A stretch of 64,000 bases of DNA from an uncultured Flavobacteriaceae bacterium. GTDB taxonomy: Bacteria; Bacteroidota; Bacteroidia; Flavobacteriales; Flavobacteriaceae. The notes under the pieces were generated by a model. It saw nothing but the letters and a program-made list of their open reading frames with translations. It was not told where the DNA came from and ran no database searches. Shown here piece by piece: positions 50,951 through 61,216 of the stretch; positions within the stretch are counted from its first letter, which is position 1, and each line of letters begins with the position of its first letter. The position numbers were made by a program, and so were the translations under genes. The DNA is taken from the NCBI GenBank assembly GCA_943789365.1, contig CALSTV010000001.1, positions 1,364,001 through 1,428,000 of the forward strand. Reading direction: 5' to 3'.

Positions 50951-52510
50951 TTAATCAAAAATCAGTTTTTTAATGCTATTGTTCACCTGTACAAAGTATA
51001 CGCCTGCAGGGCCAATATCTGCAACCGGTATGGAAATAATTTCTTTGTTTACATTTTCAAACGACAGTAATTTGATGCCAAAGGAATTGTAAATATTCAC
51101 CGTAGCATTGGGTGCTCTCAAAGCAATATGCACGGTGTCATTTGCCGGATTGGGATACATTTCAAATTCATTTTTAGTATTGACCACCCGCTTTGGTCTT
51201 GACAAGGTTGCATAGTAATTGTCAAGTTGATCAAAGGCTGTCTTAATTTCTGCAGGCGTACCGTATACCATGACCGCCTCTTCCCGTATTTTTTCATACA
51301 CACCTGGGTTGTTTGGCGCTAAAATAGAACGGTCAATAAGACCTGTCAAAGCACTTCTAAACCCTATCCATGACATGGTTTCAATACGACGTGGGTTGTC
51401 TATATAATAACTGTCTGTAGTTCGGTTATCCCGGTAGACCTCCGAGCCATTGGACTCATTTATACCTACAATATTATAGGTGTTGATTTGGGATTCAGGA
51501 AGGTAAAAGCCCAAAGCATGTCCCGTATTTTCATTGTTGGAATCGGCGATGATAAACCGAAGCTTGTACGAGCTGCTTCGGCCTCTAAAAACCCCGTCGC
51601 GTTCACCGGTGATCCAGTTGCCGTTATTTTGTTGTACATATCGATACGGGGGATCCCATAAATCGACATCGGTTCTGATACTCCAGGACAAGCTGATGTC
51701 ATTTAAATTCGTCGTGTTTCCCGGGTGTGTACCTGTAGGAAACACGGTAGAAATATCACTGGACAAATTCTCAGGATGCCACTCATCCACCGCATTTAAG
51801 GCCGTCATATTGAATTGCTTCATGGCGGCATTGGGTAAGGTGGAAGAACGAACAAAACGATAATCAAAATAATGACGAATGGCAGGTGTGCTTAAATTGG
51901 CCGCTGTTTTTATGTTTTCGTATTCGCAATAAAAATCGAAATCACTGTGTACTTCCGCAGCTTGTTTTGTAAATGTTCTTCCATCAATCACAACAGACAG
52001 GTTTTCTTCTTCGATATTGTCTTCGTCACTATTGTTGTTGTCGGGAAGTGCAATGGGGTCGGGCACAATATTTTCCCAACGGGTATAATCAAACTTACCA
52101 TCGCCATTAAATAGGGCACATCCTCTGGTAGGCACCACAATTTTCCCTGGAGTTTTTACCACTTCACAAATGGTACCTCCATTGTCGCTAAACCCCGCCT
52201 GTGTTGGGTTGTATTGTCCGCCACGCGCGCCATCACGGATTGAAGACTGCCCTCCGCGTCCGTATTTTTGCGCATGTATACCCATGGTGTTTCCCAATCC
52301 CGGAAGGGTTACTTCGGTAATATATCCCCCGCCATTGTAATTGACACCTAAGATAAAACCGTCGGAATTAATGGTGTCTGTAACCATTCTTCGATCGGAA
52401 GAATTGTCAGCAACGACTTCAAAATTTTGTCCATAAAAAGAGAGGCTACAAAAAGAAATCAGACCTACTAAAGCGGTTTTACATGTAATTTTTTTTATCA
52501 TAATACTCAT
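50951..52510 (-). CDS. Secreted T9SS protein of unknown family (paralogue of the 31.3-33.0 kb gene)
   Basis: 519 residues; signal peptide in the first 28 residues (ending FYGQ), unknown domain (about 30-430), and T9SS sorting domain (FEMYPNPANDTVHIALRAPN ... GVYFVQVNNSIKKLIFD). Shared with the 31.3 kb protein are NGGGYITEVTLPGLG, YGRGGQSSIRDGARGGQYNP, TQAGF, RHYFDYRFV-like and VDLWDPPYRYVQQ segments and VYGTPAEIKTAFDQLD. No known catalytic motif. It probably acts on the target glycan at the cell surface. It follows two sulfatase genes with a 342-bp gap. Confidence 0.75.
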   Translation of the reverse strand: MSIMIKKITCKTALVGLISFCSLSFYGQNFEVVADNSSDRRMVTDTINSDGFILGVNYNGGGYITEVTLPGLGNTMGIHAQKYGRGGQSSIRDGARGGQYNPTQAGFSDNGGTICEVVKTPGKIVVPTRGCALFNGDGKFDYTRWENIVPDPIALPDNNNSDEDNIEEENLSVVIDGRTFTKQAAEVHSDFDFYCEYENIKTAANLSTPAIRHYFDYRFVRSSTLPNAAMKQFNMTALNAVDEWHPENLSSDISTVFPTGTHPGNTTNLNDISLSWSIRTDVDLWDPPYRYVQQNNGNWITGERDGVFRGRSSSYKLRFIIADSNNENTGHALGFYLPESQINTYNIVGINESNGSEVYRDNRTTDSYYIDNPRRIETMSWIGFRSALTGLIDRSILAPNNPGVYEKIREEAVMVYGTPAEIKTAFDQLDNYYATLSRPKRVVNTKNEFEMYPNPANDTVHIALRAPNATVNIYNSFGIKLLSFENVNKEIISIPVADIGPAGVYFVQVNNSIKKLIFD

Positions 52511-52852
52511 TTTTTTTGTGTTGGGTCAAAGCACGGGCTTTGCCTAAAGTTGGTGTTCACGTTATTAATGGATTATCAGTGGTCAATTGCATTTGTTTTG
52601 CGATATAAGTAGCGTTTCGGTCAAACTATTTTATGCGTATGTCAATGAATATAGGTTGCAATTTTACAGGAAGTTTGCATATGTCGTCGCGCTTTATAAA
52701 TGGCAAGTGCAATAAATAGAGAGCGGGTCTGCGGTACCCTATGTGAAGGATAAGCCCTTAAGATCCATCGTTTCATTCCCATCTCCGAAAACGAATGGAT
52801 CTGTTTAGGCGTCCCTCTGCTTACTACTTTTCGTACAGGCTATGGTAACCTG
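52511..52852. other. Intergenic stretch, no gene recognised
   Basis: It lies between a sulfatase stop and the start of the T9SS gene. A single TTTTACAGGAAG on the plus strand is in the wrong orientation for the locus motif. It is unclear whether the T9SS gene is in the sulfatase operon or has its own promoter. Confidence 0.35.
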
Positions 52853-54304
52853 CTATTTTTTCTTTTTTCGCTTTCTCTTTGGGTTTCCTTGCTTGTTTGC
52901 GGGTTGTCCGTCTAAATACACATCAAAATATCGAGTTGCGGCAGTGGTAGGAGGTGCAATATCTAAACCAGCCGGTATCAAATCATTCGACCAGTTTTGA
53001 AGTTTGTCTCTAAGACGGTCAGCAACATTGACTCTTTCAGAAATAATATTGTTGGTTTCCGAAATATCGGTATCTAAATTGAAGAGATATTCACGGTCGG
53101 CCATTTTAATGAATTTAAATTTACCCTCTCGTATGGCAGATTGAGCCGTCCATCTCCATAGCAATTCTTCGTGTGGTGGTTCTGTATTTACACCGGTAAG
53201 GTAAGGCATCAGGTCTACACCATCTAACAATTCCGGGTCGTCCGGAAGTCCGGCGAGCTTTACAGCCGTAGCGGCAACATCCAGCGACCAAATGGGTTGG
53301 TCGTATACCTGCCCAGCAGGAATTTGTCCTTTCCAAGACACCACAAATGGCACACGCATCCCTCCTTCAATCAAGGTTCCTTTTTCACCATTCAACGGAT
53401 CGTTTAAAGAACCATCCCATCCAGCACCAATTCCCGGTGCATCCTCCTTGTGAATTTTTAAAGGAGCGCCATTGTCACCGATGTAAAAGATAATCGTGTT
53501 TTCCAATAGTTTTTCTTCCTCTAAGGTGGCCACAATTTGCCCTACACCGTCATCAACGCAGGCTAACATTGCCAATGCCAATCTTCTTCTTGTAGGCATT
53601 TCCCCTTGTATTTTATCTACATACGATTGCGGAGGATCCAGCGGTACGTGCGGTGCTCTATACGCCACATATAAAAAGAAAGGATCGTCCTTCAATCTTT
53701 TAATCATAGCCGTAGCAGCCATGGTACATCCTATGAGGTGGTTTTCTCCGGAATTGTACATGTTTAGTGTACGGTCATTTCCATTTTTGTCAATATTTGC
53801 AGGAAAGGATCCCTGGCTGTTTTGAGGGTAGATATAATCAAAACCGTGTTCCACAATTCTTTCTTTATCTCCCAAATGCCATTTTCCAAATTGAGCAGTT
53901 GCATAGCCAGCTTCCTTTAAACGTTCCGGTAATAGCTTTTGGGCACCCATAACTTCGTCCATATTATCCAAACCATTGCTTTCTACACCAAATCTATTTT
54001 GAGATCTACCTGCCAAGAGACCGGCACGAGAGGGGATACATTGCGGTGCAGAACTATACCCGCTGGTAGCTCTGACCCCAGATAGCGCAAGCGCATCAAC
54101 ATTTGGGGTAATCAAATCATCAAAAATATTTTGAACTCCCATATCTGCGTAACCATGATCATCCGTATAAATGACGATAATATTGGGTTTGTTGAATTCC
54201 TCTGAACCAACATCTAAGGCCGGTTTGTTTTCATTGTGTTGAGCCTGACAGCTTGCCAACGCGAAGCCGAATGCCAGAAGTGCAATTTTAAATCGAATTG
54301 TCAT
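52853..54304 (-). CDS. S1-type sulfatase lipoprotein (formylglycine motif CIPSR)
   Basis: 483 residues; lipobox in FGFALASCQAQ. Metal-site aspartates lie in VIYTDDHGYADMG, the modification motif is C89-I-P-S-R in APQCIPSRAGLLAGRSQ, and GKWHLGDKERIV and FYIGDNGAPLKIHKEDAPG follow. The last two match the sulfatase at 21.5-22.9 kb, so the two are probably paralogues of the same subfamily acting on related sulfate esters. The C-terminus is a basic tail (PKRKRKKKK). It is the second gene after the sulfatase at 54.3-55.9 kb, 13 bp away. Confidence 0.9.
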   Translation of the reverse strand: MTIRFKIALLAFGFALASCQAQHNENKPALDVGSEEFNKPNIIVIYTDDHGYADMGVQNIFDDLITPNVDALALSGVRATSGYSSAPQCIPSRAGLLAGRSQNRFGVESNGLDNMDEVMGAQKLLPERLKEAGYATAQFGKWHLGDKERIVEHGFDYIYPQNSQGSFPANIDKNGNDRTLNMYNSGENHLIGCTMAATAMIKRLKDDPFFLYVAYRAPHVPLDPPQSYVDKIQGEMPTRRRLALAMLACVDDGVGQIVATLEEEKLLENTIIFYIGDNGAPLKIHKEDAPGIGAGWDGSLNDPLNGEKGTLIEGGMRVPFVVSWKGQIPAGQVYDQPIWSLDVAATAVKLAGLPDDPELLDGVDLMPYLTGVNTEPPHEELLWRWTAQSAIREGKFKFIKMADREYLFNLDTDISETNNIISERVNVADRLRDKLQNWSNDLIPAGLDIAPPTTAATRYFDVYLDGQPANKQGNPKRKRKKKK

Positions 54305-54317
54305 GAGTTGTATCGTG

Positions 54318-55862
54318 TTAATTGATGTCTATTTTTTTTGCTTTTAACTGGTTTGCAAATTGAATGCCATGCAATTCAGGATGGTATTTACTTGGGTCAA
54401 AATCTGGATTAGGACCTGGTACTACGGCATTTGTTTCTTTGAGATGTGCTTCAATTAAAGCATCGAGTTCTTTCACCTTGTCGGGGTAAACCGATGCTAT
54501 ATTGTAATCTTCACTAATGTCCCATTTTAAATTGTACAATTTATACTGATGCTTGTTGTTTTTTCCTTCGTGAAAAATTCGAATGAGTTTCCAATCGCCG
54601 GCATGTACGGACGCACAAGGAGGTAACCAATGTGGTACTTTGGGTTGGTGCGGGAAATAGGTCACAATTCCTTCTCTTTTAAAGGCCTCCCCTTTTAATG
54701 CGGGTGTAATATCTTTTCCATCAATTTGATGCTTTTTTGGAAGCGCTATGTTCAATTGGCTTAAGATGGTTGGGTATAAATCTGTAGACTGAATCAAAGC
54801 ATCAGAAGTTGTCCCTGGTGTTGTAACGCCTGGCCAAGCAATGATGCAGGGTACACGTATTCCACCTTCATAGATACTCGCTTTCCCTCCCTTTAAAGGG
54901 GTGTTGTCGGTAGGTGCAGAAATGAACTTTTCTCCTGAGGGAAGGGAATCTGTAATCGTATTGTACATATTACCTCCATTATCACTATAAAATACAATCG
55001 CAGTATTGTCTTTTAAGCCGAGTCGATCTATTTCGTCTAACAATCTTCCTACCGATTGATCCAGAGAATGCACCATTGCGGCATAGGTGGGAGAATGTTG
55101 TGGGTTTGTCAAATCGGTTTTGGTTCTATAATAATCAACAAGACTTTTTTTGGCATCAAACGGTGCATGTACCGAGAATTGCCAATAATTCATAAAAAAA
55201 GGTTTTGAGGTGTCTCTGTTTCTAAGCCATGCGATGGCCTCATCGGTCATACGATCTTCTAGGTGTTCATTAGGGTAGTTTTCTTTGAAATTTGGAAACT
55301 TCCAGGGCGCTACAAAACTTCCGGCAGGCCCCGGTCCCGGCCAATGGGGTATATCCACATCAAATCCATGTTCTAAGGGGCTATACGGTTCTTTTCCTAA
55401 ATGCCATTTTCCAAAATGAGCCGTAGCATAACCATCAGATTTTATCATTTTCCCTAAGGTAGGTAAGGTATTGTCGAGTCGTGAGGCCGAAATTGCGATG
55501 AGTGCTTTATTCCCCGGAGGAGATTTCTCTGGAAGTGATGCTTTTAATTGCGCTTCCTTCATATGTGCGGTAGGAGCCGTAATACCATTTCTGGCAGGGG
55601 TTTGCCCTGTTAAAACACTCGCTCTCGTTGGAGAACAAAGTGGGCTAGCGGCATACGCTCGGTTAAACGTCATACCTCTGGCAGCAAGTCGTTCAAGATT
55701 TGGCGTCTCATAATAACTCGTGTTGCCGTAGAGCGTAACGTCACTCCAGCCAAGGTCATCGGCAAAAATAAATACGACATTCATTTTTTCCTGACTGTTC
55801 GCATTGAAAAGGCAAAGACTAAGTGCAATTGTTAAAAGGTATTTCCTGATGAGGTATTTCAT
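54318..55862 (-). CDS. Secreted S1-type sulfatase (formylglycine motif CSPTR)
   Basis: 514 residues; signal peptide ending CLFNANSQ. Metal site in FIFADDLGWSDVTLYGNTSY, modification motif C76-S-P-T-R in SPLCSPTRASVLTGQ, then FGKWHLGKEPYSPLEHGFDV and IVFYSDNGGNMYN. FYETPNLERLAARGMTF-like segments match the broad arylsulfatase A group. It is the first gene of a unit divergent from SusC, driven by a locus-motif promoter. Confidence 0.9.
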   Translation of the reverse strand: MKYLIRKYLLTIALSLCLFNANSQEKMNVVFIFADDLGWSDVTLYGNTSYYETPNLERLAARGMTFNRAYAASPLCSPTRASVLTGQTPARNGITAPTAHMKEAQLKASLPEKSPPGNKALIAISASRLDNTLPTLGKMIKSDGYATAHFGKWHLGKEPYSPLEHGFDVDIPHWPGPGPAGSFVAPWKFPNFKENYPNEHLEDRMTDEAIAWLRNRDTSKPFFMNYWQFSVHAPFDAKKSLVDYYRTKTDLTNPQHSPTYAAMVHSLDQSVGRLLDEIDRLGLKDNTAIVFYSDNGGNMYNTITDSLPSGEKFISAPTDNTPLKGGKASIYEGGIRVPCIIAWPGVTTPGTTSDALIQSTDLYPTILSQLNIALPKKHQIDGKDITPALKGEAFKREGIVTYFPHQPKVPHWLPPCASVHAGDWKLIRIFHEGKNNKHQYKLYNLKWDISEDYNIASVYPDKVKELDALIEAHLKETNAVVPGPNPDFDPSKYHPELHGIQFANQLKAKKIDIN

Positions 55863-55932
55863 TGTATGTCTTTCTAGTAATAAAGAAACTATTTAGTATA
55901 TATATACAATTCTCCAAATTGTATGATTGGTT

Positions 55933-55977
55933 CAAAATAAAGGATTATTGAATTGAAAATTATCCTGTAAAATACTG
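55933..55977 (-). promoter_or_regulatory. Locus-motif promoter of the 54.3-55.9 kb sulfatase gene
   Basis: On the minus strand CAGT and CAGGATA are 10 bp apart (plus-strand 55961-55977). TTATTTTG follows after exactly 20 bases (plus-strand 55933-55940), one mismatch from TAnnTTTG. The other half of this 500-bp divergent region holds the SusC promoter. Confidence 0.7.
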
Positions 55978-56279
55978 CTAGACTTGTTTTAAAGGACGGT
56001 ATGGTGTGGTTAAGTGCATAAATTATAGGTTTTTAGGCACAGGTAATCTAGTTTTTTTAATTGAAAGAACGGATGTATCGATCTAAATTCATGTAGATAA
56101 TCAATTGGATGGACTATAGGCTGTTCTTTAGATTGTTTGAATACACCTTTATAAAAGGACGCTAAAGTTCGACCTGTTTGACCATGTAAACAGTTGTATT
56201 TAAAAAAGAGAATAATTTGTATTTAAAATGTTTTTATTTGCAAATAATGCAGTTCGTTTGTGTAAAAATGAAACCCATG

Positions 56280-56324
56280 CAGTAATTAGCAGGATACTTT
56301 TGTTTTTATTTTATTCTAATATTG
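56280..56324 (+). promoter_or_regulatory. Locus-motif promoter of the SusC/SusD operon
   Basis: CAG at 56280-56282 and CAGGATA at 56290-56296 are 10 bp apart. After 20 bases comes TAATATTG at 56317-56324, one mismatch from TAnnTTTG. A second TACTTTTG overlaps the end of the repeat itself (56295-56302). Confidence 0.75.
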
Positions 56325-56362
56325 GGACATTCTAACTAACATAAACTTAACGAATACAATTT

Positions 56363-59300
56363 ATGGATTACTATTTGAATTTTAGAAATCTCCTTTTATG
56401 GCTATGTATGATTGGAGGTATATCTGCTTTTGCACAGCAGAAAGTAACAGGTACGGTTACTTCCGAAAAAGGATTGCCTTTACCTGGAGTAAGTGTCATT
56501 CAAAAGGGCGTATTAAACGGTACTGTTACCGATTTTGATGGTGTTTATGAACTAACGTTAAGCGCTGGTGAAGATCTTCTTGTGATTTCCTATTTGGGTT
56601 TTCAAACCGAAGAAGTGAAAGTAGCCACTCAATCCTAAATTAATATCAGTCTAAAAGAGGACGTTCGGGCCTTGGATGAAGTGGTAGTGGTCGGATATGG
56701 ACAACAAAAGCGAAGTGTGACTACAGGAGCCATTAGCTCCATTAAAAGTGAAGAGCTACAAGACAATGTGTTTACTTCAATTTCCGAGACCTTGCAAGGT
56801 AGAGCGGCCGGAGTACAGGTCATAGAAAGTTCAGGTGAACCGGGATCCGGATTGAATATTAGGATTCGGGGAACAAACTCTTTAACCCCCGGGCAACCTT
56901 TATATGTCATTGATGGCATTCCTTTAAGTTTAGGGGTTCAAGCAGAAGATGGCGATTTTTTTGATACCACAAACCCATTGGCTTCTTTGAATCCTAACGA
57001 TGTAGAATCCATCGAAGTTTTAAAAGATGCAAGTGCTACCGCCATTTATGGTTCTAGAGCATCCAATGGTGTGATTTTAATCACCACAAAATCGGCAAGA
57101 GCAGGGAACGCAAGAGTAAAAGCCACCGTAAGATCTACCATTAGCCAAGTGGCAAATCCGATGAATTTAATGAATGCAGCACAGTATAATGAAACAAGAA
57201 ATTATTTTGTGCAATTGCAAAACCCGGACAAAACCTATGAAGAGCTCCTGGCAAATGGTGATTTACCCTATGATGGCGTTAGTAGACCACTTCCTGAAGA
57301 TAGCGGAGAAGGCACCGATTTTATTGATTTGTTATATAGACAAGCGTACTCTCAAAATTATCAATTAAGTATTTCAGGAGGAACTGAGGGAGTTTCTCAA
57401 TTATTATCGGCCAATTTCGATAATACGGAAGGTGTTATTCTCGGTTCGGGAATGCAAAGAGGGAATTTTAGATACAATGGTAAATTAGCCGTGAATGACA
57501 AACTTTCTATTCGTGCCAATGTACAATTCAACGTGCTAGAAAATAGAAGAGTACAAACCAGTGCAAGAACTGGACTTGCAGGCGTTACCTTTTTGGCATT
57601 CAGATTAAATCCTAATACACCGGCAACAGATGCTGAAGGAGATTATAATACTGTTGATGAGAATGGAAATCCAATATCAAACCCAATCATAGATGCTACT
57701 GAGATGGACTCGTCCATTCTAAACAAAGATTTAATTGGTGGGTTTACAGGGGTGTACAAAATCACTGATGACCTTAATTTTACAACAAGATTAGGGCTTA
57801 CGCATAGAAATAGTGAAAACATCTTTTTTGCCAATAAAGAAACCTCAAGAGGAAAACAAACCAATGGACGTATGATGTGGTCTACGGCAGAAACAACTTC
57901 GTTAACATCGGAGGCCTTTTTAAACTACGACAAAAAAATAAATAAAAAGAACGAGCTGAATGCCGTACTGGGAGTTGCATACGAAGATTTTGTTATTAAA
58001 AGACGTCGTGACGAGTACACAGATTTTACCTTTGATGAATTGGGGAGAAATGCCATTCAATTAGGACAAAGATTAGGGGTTTATGACAATTCAAAAACAA
58101 ACTATACCATTCATTCTGCCTTTTTTAGAATATCCTATGCACTCAACAAAAAATATGTTTTTGATATCAATGGTAGAGCTGATGGAACTTCTAAATTTAT
58201 CAACGGTACGCCTTGGGGATTTTTCCCTTCTGCCGCATTTGCATGGAATGCTAGTAGAGAGAAATTCATAAGACAATTAAATGTTTTTAGTTTGCTAAAA
58301 TTCCGTGTTTCTTTTGGAGAAACAGGGAGTCAGAGTGGTGTAGGACCTTTAGCTACCCAAGGGATTTATGCGTTGGATAGAATTCCTCTGGGAGACGATA
58401 CGCAGTACACGGCGACCTATCCGGCCGGAGTTTCTAATCCTGAATTAACCTGGGAAACAAGTACAACACTCAATCTTGGGGTGGATATGAATTTCATGAA
58501 AAACAGATTTAGAACCACGTTGGAATGGTACAAACGAAGCACAGAAGATCTGTTGACAAACTTGCAAATTCCTGCACAAACCGGGTATGCTTCAGCACCT
58601 GTAAATGCCGGAACGATTGACAATACAGGAGTTGAAGTTTCTATCGCCGGAGATATTATCCGCAATTCAAAGTTTAAATGGACAACAAATTTTAATTGGA
58701 CCAGAAATGTTACCACTTTAAAAGATGTGGGGCTTAACGAATATATTGACAGTCCAACAATAGGTACCAACTTCTTTGGAGTCAATGCGTCAAGAAATTA
58801 TCCTGGTGAGGAAATAGGATTGTATTTTGGTTACAAAGTGGTTGGATTGATTCAGCCCGATGATTTGGTAGATTTTCAAAATGGAGATTATACCATAAGA
58901 AACGGAGAAGATGGTCTGCCATTATACGCAACCACAGGGACTGGAGAAGCTAATAACGCTCCTGGAAAGTGGCGATTTGAAGATGTGAATGGAGATGGAG
59001 TAATAAACATCCAGGACAGAACAGTTATAGGAAATCCAAACCCCGATTTCTTCTTTGGATGGAACAATACATTTTCCTATGGAAATTTTGCCCTCTCCAT
59101 GTTTTGGCAAGGAAGTATTGGAAATGATGTATTAAACCTCAATAAGGCTTTTACGGGTTCTGGATGGAACGGAAGTAATGGAACGGAGGATTGGTACAAC
59201 AAGAGGTGGACCCTCGAAAATCAACATAACGATCCAAATTGGCCGGCATCAGGAAGTCCGGTAATCACAAACGTTCCAACATCAATCTCTGTTGAGGACG

Positions 59301-59536
59301 GAAGTTACGCAAGATTGAAAAACCTGACTTTAAAATATACCTTACCTGAAGTGAAAGGCTTTAGAAGTATCGATCTTTTTCTAACAGGAACAAACCTTAT
59401 TACGATTACGAAATACACAGGGCAAGATCCTGAGGTGAACACAGCACGAAACAACAGTCCGTTGTTAAGAGGAATTGATTATAGCGCATATCCAAGACCA
59501 CAATCCTATACCTTGGGTGTCAATTTCAATTTTTAA
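56363..59536 (+). pseudogene. SusC-family TonB-dependent glycan transporter interrupted by an in-frame TAA
   Basis: The outer-membrane transporter that works with SusD. The first 91 codons give a signal peptide (ending GISAFAQQ) and the carboxypeptidase-D-like domain (VTGTVTSEKGLPLPGVSVIQ ... YLGFQTEEVKVATQS). A TAA at 56636-56638 ends the frame, but the same frame runs on with INISLKEDVRALDEVVVVGYG, the usual join to the plug domain, and stays open to 59536 (plug about 110-230, then the beta-barrel ending YTLGVNFNF). Without the stop the protein would have about 1057 residues, normal for SusC. Restart at the TTG at 56672 would lack a signal peptide. A nonsense mutation or base error is likeliest; SusD follows 72 bp later. 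Confidence 0.85.
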
Positions 59537-59608
59537 TTGAAGCATCAAACAAAATAAAACGCCATAGGCGCGTATGAAAACGAAATAATTAAAATATACA
59601 TTGATAAG

Positions 59609-61138
59609 ATGAAAACATATAAAGTACTATTAATCGTATTTGGACTCTTTGTAAGCTGTAATGATTTAGAAGAAGAAGTGTACTCAAGCTTTCTTTCCTC
59701 AAATTTTTACCAAACTGAAGAACAATTTCAAACTCAAAACTTAGGTATTTATAACACATTTAAACATGTGCAATGGGAGCGCTATAATTATCAGTTCCTC
59801 AGTATGCCTGGTCGTTATTCTACAACAAGATTAGCCGGTGATGTATGGTGGAAGGCACCCATTTACGGTATACATGAAACTCAAAATGCAAATCAATTCA
59901 ATTCTATTTGGACGTTTGCTTATAATGCTATAAACAGAGCAAATATAGTGATAAAATATGCGACTACTTCGCCCTTGTATGAAAGTGATAAAGCATTGGT
60001 AGATCAATACATTGCTGAAGCAAAATGGTTAAGGGCGTATACGTATTTTACATTGGTGCAAATGTTTGGAGGGGTGCCCTTATACAGTGAGCCGGTAGAA
60101 ACGCCAGATACTAATGTGTTATTCAAACCACGCGTAACAGCTGAAGAAATCTATGCGCTTATTGTTGAAGATTTGAAATTCGCAGCAGATAACCTTCCGG
60201 TTATTTGGGAAAATACGCCTTCTGGTAGGGTGACCAAAGGTGCCGGGAATTTCTTATTGGGAAAAGTCTATCTTACCATGGCAGGATTACCGCTACAAAA
60301 AACAGCGCATTATCAAGATGCGATAGACATTCTTTTACCCATTGCTAACAATCCAGGGGACTATAATATGGCCTTGTTGAATGACTGGAAATCTATATTT
60401 GATAAAGACAACGAGTTGGGGAATCAGGAAATTGTTTTCGCACTTAGCAATACCTACGAATCTGGGTATGGGGCTATATTGCCATTTTTTACAAATCCTT
60501 CAAGGAGTAGTTTTGGAGGGGGTACCGGCCCCAATTACGCCTGGTCTTATGATTATGGTCTTGTAGAGCTCTATGAAGATGAAGATGTAAGAAAGCAAGA
60601 TGGATTTACTTTTACTTATACACATACGGGTAATGGGAATACAATCACCTACAATCCTAATACAGCGAACCCAAGAGGAGCTACATACGCGGGTCGTAAT
60701 GGTATCTGTGGTACAAAATATCAGGACGTTGTAGGGAATGGGAATAACGTACACGAAAAAGACGTCATTATTTACAGGTATGTAGATACTTTTTTAATGC
60801 TGGCAGAGGCCTATGTAGAAAGCAATAGGCCGGCAGACGCTTTAAACTACTTAAATATTGCGAGAGCAAGGGTAAATGCAAGTACCGTAACAGAGACAGA
60901 TCAGGCAGCATTAAGAGAAATTGTTAGAACAGAACGCTATTTAGAATTGTATGGAGAATATCATGAGCTGTTTGACATGAGACGATGGGGAACTGCCGAA
61001 GAAGTCTTTTTAAACCATCCTACAAGAGCATGGAGAGCACCAGGCGCACCTTGGGATGATAAGTACTTATTGTACCCTATACCAATTGAACAAATTTCAG
61101 CAAATCAGAATTTGCTACCGAACAATCCAGGCTATTAA
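59609..61138 (+). CDS. SusD/RagB-family surface glycan-binding lipoprotein
   Basis: 509 residues; lipobox in VFGLFVSCNDLEEE. The SusD pattern is clear: N-terminal NFYQTEEQFQTQNLGIYNTF, the helix AKWLRAYTYFTLVQMFGGVP in the TPR-like part, FLLGKVYLTMAG, and the C-terminal ERYLELYGEYHELFDMRRWG and LLYPIPIEQISANQNLLPNN. It caps SusC and hands oligosaccharides to it. It follows SusC by 72 bp in one transcript. Confidence 0.93.
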   Translation: MKTYKVLLIVFGLFVSCNDLEEEVYSSFLSSNFYQTEEQFQTQNLGIYNTFKHVQWERYNYQFLSMPGRYSTTRLAGDVWWKAPIYGIHETQNANQFNSIWTFAYNAINRANIVIKYATTSPLYESDKALVDQYIAEAKWLRAYTYFTLVQMFGGVPLYSEPVETPDTNVLFKPRVTAEEIYALIVEDLKFAADNLPVIWENTPSGRVTKGAGNFLLGKVYLTMAGLPLQKTAHYQDAIDILLPIANNPGDYNMALLNDWKSIFDKDNELGNQEIVFALSNTYESGYGAILPFFTNPSRSSFGGGTGPNYAWSYDYGLVELYEDEDVRKQDGFTFTYTHTGNGNTITYNPNTANPRGATYAGRNGICGTKYQDVVGNGNNVHEKDVIIYRYVDTFLMLAEAYVESNRPADALNYLNIARARVNASTVTETDQAALREIVRTERYLELYGEYHELFDMRRWGTAEEVFLNHPTRAWRAPGAPWDDKYLLYPIPIEQISANQNLLPNNPGY

Positions 61139-61216
61139 TTTTTGATAAGAACTGATTAAACCAAATACAATTGAAAGTGTCAAAGCATGCATTAACACCC
61201 CTATATTACTTCTAAA

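Noticed and set aside
56636-56638. Programmed read-through or recoding of TAA in SusC and GH78
   Set aside because: TAA ends other genes here normally, no recoding signal was seen, and TAA is not a known selenocysteine or pyrrolysine codon; mutation or base error is simpler.
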